Shown: in pieces, positions 59,615-63,370 of the stretch
Layout: every line of letters begins with the position of its first letter
Numbering within the stretch: position 1 is the stretch's first letter
Assembly (NCBI GenBank): GCA_023227965.1
Contig: JALOCA010000017.1
Location: 1-63,370 of the forward strand
DNA: 63,370 bases
Source: Lentimicrobiaceae bacterium
GTDB taxonomy: Bacteria > Bacteroidota > Bacteroidia > Bacteroidales > JALOCA01
Reading direction: 5' to 3'
Notes under the pieces: generated by a model
Database searches by the model: none
Told to the model about the DNA's origin: nothing
What the model saw: the letters and a program-made list of their open reading frames with translations, nothing else
Position numbers and translations under genes: made by a program

Positions 59615-60791
59615 AGTCGCTCCTTAAAATGGGATTATTTTGCTGATTAATAACCAATTGTCGTGTAATTTATTTGTTTATAAATGCAGCATTTTGTATC
59701 TTTATGGTATAAAAACCTGCAAATTATGATAGGGAAATTACCGAAAAAAGGACAGTGAGATTTATTTCGACCACTCTTGGAAGACTTTATTGATATGAAC
59801 CACGAATTGGTTCTTTTGGCAAACAAGATTGATTGGTCATACTTTGAAAAAGAGTTTTCGTCGTATTACTCAAAAAACGGAGCACCGTCTGTACCCATTC
59901 GTTTAATGGTAGGATGTCTGCTGCTGAAGTATTTGTATAATATTGGTGATGAGCGTATTCCTGAGTATTGGGTGCGAGATGTTTACTTTCAATACTTTTG
60001 TGGTGGAATATTTTTTTCACATAAGTTTCCTTTCGACCCGAGTGATTTTGTCCATTTCCGCAATCGGGTTGGCGAAGCAGGCATTGAAAAAATATTTGCC
60101 TACAGCGTGAAGATGCATGGAAAAGAGGTGGAGAAGAAGTCTAAATTTGTTTTGTCTGATACGACGGTACAACAGAACAATACGACATTTCCGACCGATG
60201 CCAGGATGTGTAAAAAGGTAATTGACAAATGCAATAAAATAGCGGATCAAGAAGGGATTAAGCAGAGACAGCGTTACACCCGAGAGAGCAAGCAATTGGT
60301 TAGGGACACCTACAACGGCAAACATCCCAAACGAGTCAAAAAGGCACGAAAAGCAAAGAAACGGCTGAAAACGATAGGCCAATACACAACTACGCGAGTT
60401 GAATAACAAAATGAACGAGGAGCAGAAAAAACGACACCAATCAGAGATGGAACTTTTCTGGCACGCAGTCAATCAGCAGAAATACGACAAAAACAAGTTT
60501 TACAGTCTTCATAAGCCTTTTACAAAATGTATCGCCAAAGGTAAGCCGCATAAGCAATATGAGTTTGGTAACAAGGTGGGCTTGATCACTACAGGAGAAA
60601 AAGGAAAGAAAATCATAACGGCGATAAAAGCCTTTTTGAAAAATCCTTTCGATGGACACACGATAGCATGGAACCTGAAGAAAATGATGGAAAAACTTAA
60701 GCAAGAGTTTTTGTATTTTATTTTTCGACTGTTCCTACAACAAAATTTTTATTATATCGCCGCGTGAATAGTGGCTTTTAAAGGAACGACT
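59615..60791 (+). mobile_element. Decayed insertion sequence (IS5/IS1182-like), copy 1
   Basis: A 1.18-kb element bounded by inverted repeats AGTCGCTCCTTAAAA (left) and AGTCGTTCCTTTAAAA (right, complement), flanked by ATTT on both sides (59611-59614 and 60792-60795), a likely 4-bp target duplication. The transposase is dead: an early in-frame stop, a frameshift and an internal deletion (see the pseudogene entry). A second copy of the left 107 bases begins at 63264 in the same orientation. Confidence 0.85.
59726..60767 (+). pseudogene. IS transposase, multiply disrupted
   Basis: The intended start is the ATG at 59726 (MIGKLPKKGQ), but codon 11 is TGA (59756-59758) where the family would have an amino acid; the frame continues DLFRPLLEDFIDMNHELVLLANKIDWSYFEKEF. 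The DDE transposase features are partly visible: the first Asp in LSDTTVQQNNTTFPTDARM. A +1 shift near 60380 joins to NTQLRELNNKMNEEQKK, and after NLKKMMEKLKQ (about 60700) the chain jumps to a C-terminal end (FLYFIFRLFLQQNFYYIAA), so the middle of the catalytic domain is deleted. It cannot be active. Confidence 0.8.
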
Positions 60792-60858
60792 ATTTAATAT
60801 AAATGATTTACAAAATTAATGTATACATTTATATTTACTATAAATTTTATATATAAAT

Positions 60859-61851
60859 ATGACATACAAAGTTGGAATTATTGGTTATGGTAAGATGGGG
60901 CAAATTCGTCACCAGGCCATAGATGAATTAGGTGTAGCAGAAGTCGTTGCTATTTCAGAACCTACCATTGGTAATGATTATAAAGGAATACCCAACTTAG
61001 CACATGGTGAAATAATTAATAATGCTGATATTGATGCCATTATTGTTTGTACACCCAATTTTTTGAATAAACCCCTAACTATTCAGGCATTAAATGCAGG
61101 CAAGCACCTCTTTTGTGAAAAACCTCCATGCTTCACGGCTAAAGATATGGAAGATATACGTGAGGTGGAAATAAAAAGTGGTAAGAAGTTGATGTATGGC
61201 TTTAATCACAGGCACCATGACAGCATTATACGAATGAAAGAAATTATAGATAGCAACAAATATGGCCGGATACTTTGGATGCGAGGACGATACGGAAAAA
61301 GTGTAACCTCAGATTACTATAATGAGTGGCGGGCAAAAAGAGAACTGGCAGGAGGTGGAATTGTTATTGATCAAGGTATCCATATGCTTGATCTTTTTTT
61401 ATATTTGGGGGGTGATTTCGATTCTGTAAAAGCAGAGGTATCCAATCTTTACTGGAAAATGGATGTAGAGGATAATGCATTTATCATCTTAAAGAATTCG
61501 GAAAGTGGTATGGTTGCCAATCTGCACTCTACAATGACACAATGGCGTCACCTTTTCTCATTAGAAATTTTCATGGAAAAGGGATATATGGTATTGAATG
61601 GACTAATTACTTCGTCTATGTCTTATGGAGAGGAGGACCTTTCAATAGCCAAAAACCGTTCTACAGCACCTGCGGCCACTTGGAAAGATGAAGTCAAGGT
61701 AAGATATTTAAATAATAACAGTTGGCGCTACGAAATGGAACATTTTTTTACTGTTATCTCAAAAGATATACCTGTTACAATTGGTAATTCAGATGATGCG
61801 TTAAAGTTGATGAGAATTATTGATAAAATTTATAAACAAAGAGATTTTTAA
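60859..61851 (+). CDS. Gfo/Idh/MocA family oxidoreductase
   Basis: A 330-residue NAD(P)-dependent sugar dehydrogenase. Rossmann opening YKVGIIGYGKMGQIRHQAI, then IVCTPNFLNKPLTIQALNAGKHLFCEKPPCF (EKP motif), and the C-terminal GGGIVIDQGIHMLDLFLYLGG. It lies just inside the right end of the first IS. Together with the SIS isomerase and phosphatase it forms a sugar-processing set that continues the pathway of the cytidylyltransferase and 2-hydroxyacid dehydrogenase. Confidence 0.88.
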   Translation: MTYKVGIIGYGKMGQIRHQAIDELGVAEVVAISEPTIGNDYKGIPNLAHGEIINNADIDAIIVCTPNFLNKPLTIQALNAGKHLFCEKPPCFTAKDMEDIREVEIKSGKKLMYGFNHRHHDSIIRMKEIIDSNKYGRILWMRGRYGKSVTSDYYNEWRAKRELAGGGIVIDQGIHMLDLFLYLGGDFDSVKAEVSNLYWKMDVEDNAFIILKNSESGMVANLHSTMTQWRHLFSLEIFMEKGYMVLNGLITSSMSYGEEDLSIAKNRSTAPAATWKDEVKVRYLNNNSWRYEMEHFFTVISKDIPVTIGNSDDALKLMRIIDKIYKQRDF

Positions 61852-61923
61852 ATAGTTTGTGTAAAAATAGTGCATTAAGTACGTCAAGTACTAATTTATA
61901 TTTTAACCATAAAAATTTAAACT

Positions 61924-62520
61924 GTGGAAAGAAAGCAAAACGTAACAAACTATCTTGAGGATTATAAAAAGAGTTTACAAACTTTATTAAATCTGATAGA
62001 TGCTGATATACTGGAACAAGTTATTACAAAATTAATAGAAACTTTTACAAATGGCAAAACCTTATATATTGTTGGTAATGGGGGCAGTGCTACCACAGCT
62101 TCACACATGCAGGCTGATTTTGCCTTTTTTGTAAGGTATTTTACTAAATTCCGGCCTAAAGTAAGGGCTTTAACCGATAATGTAGCCTTAATCACAGCGA
62201 TAGGGAATGATACTACATTTTATGATATTTTTGTAGAACAAATGAAAGGGAATTTCGAAGCGGGTGATGCTATTATTTGTATTTCTGCAAGTGGTAATTC
62301 TGAAAATGTGATACGTGCAGCCGAATTTGCCAATAATCATGGGGGTATTTCTATTGGTTTTGTGGGTTTCGAAGGAGGAAAACTAAAAGAAGTTGCTCAG
62401 ATTGCATTGTTTACACCAAATCCTAAAGGTGAATATGGACCGATTGAAGATATACACATGATATTAAATCATATTTTAATTAACTACATTACCAAGGATA
62501 AAGAATTTTTATCAATATAA
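61924..62520 (+). CDS. SIS-domain phosphosugar isomerase, GmhA-like
   Basis: A 198-residue protein using a GTG start (MERKQNVTNYLEDYKKSL). The SIS motifs of the phosphoheptose isomerase group are visible: YIVGNGGSATTASHMQADFAFF, ALITAIGNDTTFYDIFVEQM, and CISASGNSENVIRAAEF. GmhA converts sedoheptulose 7-phosphate to D-glycero-D-manno-heptose 7-phosphate; a related aldose-ketose isomerisation is likely here. Neighbours suggest a special sugar, not the core LPS heptose. Confidence 0.85.
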   Translation: MERKQNVTNYLEDYKKSLQTLLNLIDADILEQVITKLIETFTNGKTLYIVGNGGSATTASHMQADFAFFVRYFTKFRPKVRALTDNVALITAIGNDTTFYDIFVEQMKGNFEAGDAIICISASGNSENVIRAAEFANNHGGISIGFVGFEGGKLKEVAQIALFTPNPKGEYGPIEDIHMILNHILINYITKDKEFLSI

Positions 62521-62524
62521 TTCT

Positions 62525-63256
62525 ATGGAAAAGTATATTGGAATTGCAAAGGATATTGCTCTACATGTTGGAAAAACATTAAAGAGACAATATAATGATA
62601 ATAGTATTAAAATTAATACTGAAGAAGGAAGAGATATAAAATTACAATCAGATATTGATTCAGAAAAACTTATCATTGATATATTGATGGATAAAACTGA
62701 ATTTTCTATTCTTAGTGAAGAATGTGGATTTATTGAAGGTACAAAAAAGGATTACCTATGGGTAATTGATCCATTAGATGGAAGTCTAAATTTTTCAAGG
62801 GGTATTGAAATAAATTGTATATCTATTGGTTTATGGAAGGATGTAAGCCCAGTTTTAGGTGTTATTTATAATTTTATAAATGAGAATATGTATGAAGGGA
62901 TATGTGGGAAAGGTGCATTTTTAGATGGAAAGTCAATTTATGTTAGTGGAATAAAAGAAAAATCCAAGTCAATAATATGTACAGGATTTCCAGTTTATCG
63001 TTCTTTTGAAGATGATTCTCTAATAAGTTTTTTGTCAAAAATACAATCATATAAAAAGGTTAGACTCTTGGGATCGGCAGCTTATTCACTTGCCTTGTTA
63101 GCAAAAGGTAGTGTTGAAGCTTATTCCGAAGAAAGCATTGGGATTTGGGATGTAGCAGCAGGCATTGCAATTGTTAAAGCAGCTGGTGGTATTTGTGATT
63201 ATACTTTTTGTGAAGAGAATAAAAATTTATTGAATGTTTTTGTATCAAATATATAA
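62525..63256 (+). CDS. Inositol monophosphatase-family sugar phosphatase
   Basis: A 243-residue metal-dependent phosphatase. Metal ligands: ILSEECGF (Glu), WVIDPLDGSLNF (Asp-Pro-Leu-Asp-Gly-Ser), and a C-terminal GIWDVAAGIAIVKAAGG. Full catalytic set. It would remove phosphate from a sugar phosphate before or after isomerisation. It starts five bases after the SIS gene and ends only eight bases before the second IS copy. Confidence 0.88.
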   Translation: MEKYIGIAKDIALHVGKTLKRQYNDNSIKINTEEGRDIKLQSDIDSEKLIIDILMDKTEFSILSEECGFIEGTKKDYLWVIDPLDGSLNFSRGIEINCISIGLWKDVSPVLGVIYNFINENMYEGICGKGAFLDGKSIYVSGIKEKSKSIICTGFPVYRSFEDDSLISFLSKIQSYKKVRLLGSAAYSLALLAKGSVEAYSEESIGIWDVAAGIAIVKAAGGICDYTFCEENKNLLNVFVSNI

Positions 63257-63263
63257 TTTATTT

Positions 63264-63370
63264 AGTCGCTCCTTAAAATGGGATTATTTTGCTGATTAAT
63301 AACCAATTGTCGTGTAATTTATTTGTTTATAAATGCAGCATTTTGTATCTTTATGGTATAAAAACCTGCA
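63264..63370 (+). mobile_element. Insertion sequence, copy 2 (left end only)
   Basis: The final 107 bases are identical as far as can be read to 59615-59721, the left end of the first IS, in the same orientation. The element continues past the window edge. Preceded by TTATTT, matching the flank of copy 1. Confidence 0.85.

Noticed and set aside
60399..60406. Overlap of the two transposase frames considered as programmed frameshifting
   Set aside because: There is no slippery sequence at the overlap, the copy also has an early stop codon and an internal deletion, so decay explains it better.

Overview
This window comes from a Bacteroidota genome, most likely of the order Bacteroidales or a close relative. 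The signs are type IX secretion (T9SS) C-terminal sorting domains, many TAnnTTTG -7 boxes with TTTG near -33, a T9SS plug protein, DUF2851, a UpxY-type antiterminator, and the zapA - 6S RNA - rny arrangement. No tRNA or rRNA gene was seen.

Layout. (1) Positions 1-3450: two minus-strand genes (a T9SS cargo protein and a conserved unknown), a 42-bp tandem repeat, and a lipoprotein C39-like peptidase. (2) Positions 3600-11600: an accessory region made of small modules. Four direct repeats of 165-215 bp each carry a Bacteroidota-type promoter and end at a GTT core. Each is followed by foreign-looking genes: a NucS-like nuclease, DnaQ-BRCT, TM2 plus DUF2752, a sigma-like/unknown/ImmA trio, and DUF486. 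Two of the modules end in hairpin-rich sequences with the architecture of integron attC sites, and the bases at the module ends are inversely complementary to the module starts. No integrase lies in the window. (3) Positions 11630-34920: chromosomal backbone on both strands: hemerythrin protein (frameshifted), BMP lipoprotein, thiol peroxidase, TonB-dependent receptor (frameshifted), RadC, UDP-GlcNAc 2-epimerase, the rpsF-rpsR-rplI operon, an rRNA methyltransferase, an alphaCTD/sigma4/HARE-HTH protein, a T9SS plug protein with an in-frame stop, RNase Y, 6S RNA, ZapA, DUF2851, two APC permeases, PlsC and a WbpB-like dehydrogenase. (4) Positions 35024-63370: a surface polysaccharide locus on the plus strand, much richer in A+T, opened by a UpxY antiterminator and running to the window edge.

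The polysaccharide locus has an unusual core. FdtA-type ketoisomerases, a GNAT acyltransferase and a DegT aminotransferase (an amino-dideoxyhexose pathway) bracket a private acyl-chain module: FabD, acyl carrier protein, two KASIII enzymes, two SDR ketoreductases, a MaoC dehydratase, a NeuD-type acyltransferase, a hexapeptide acyltransferase and a metallo-beta-lactamase-fold hydrolase. My inference is that the module builds a short 3-hydroxy- or 2-enoyl-acyl group on its own ACP for transfer to the sugar amine. A Wzx flippase, a Wzy-like polymerase, two glycosyltransferases, a three-enzyme UDP-2-acetamido-2,6-dideoxy-L-hexose set, and a second nucleotide-sugar set follow. The last three genes sit between two same-orientation copies of one insertion sequence.

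Several genes are disrupted (hemerythrin, TonB receptor, plug protein, a coiled-coil gene, the transposase). Some of these could be sequencing errors; others carry multiple lesions and are clearly decayed.
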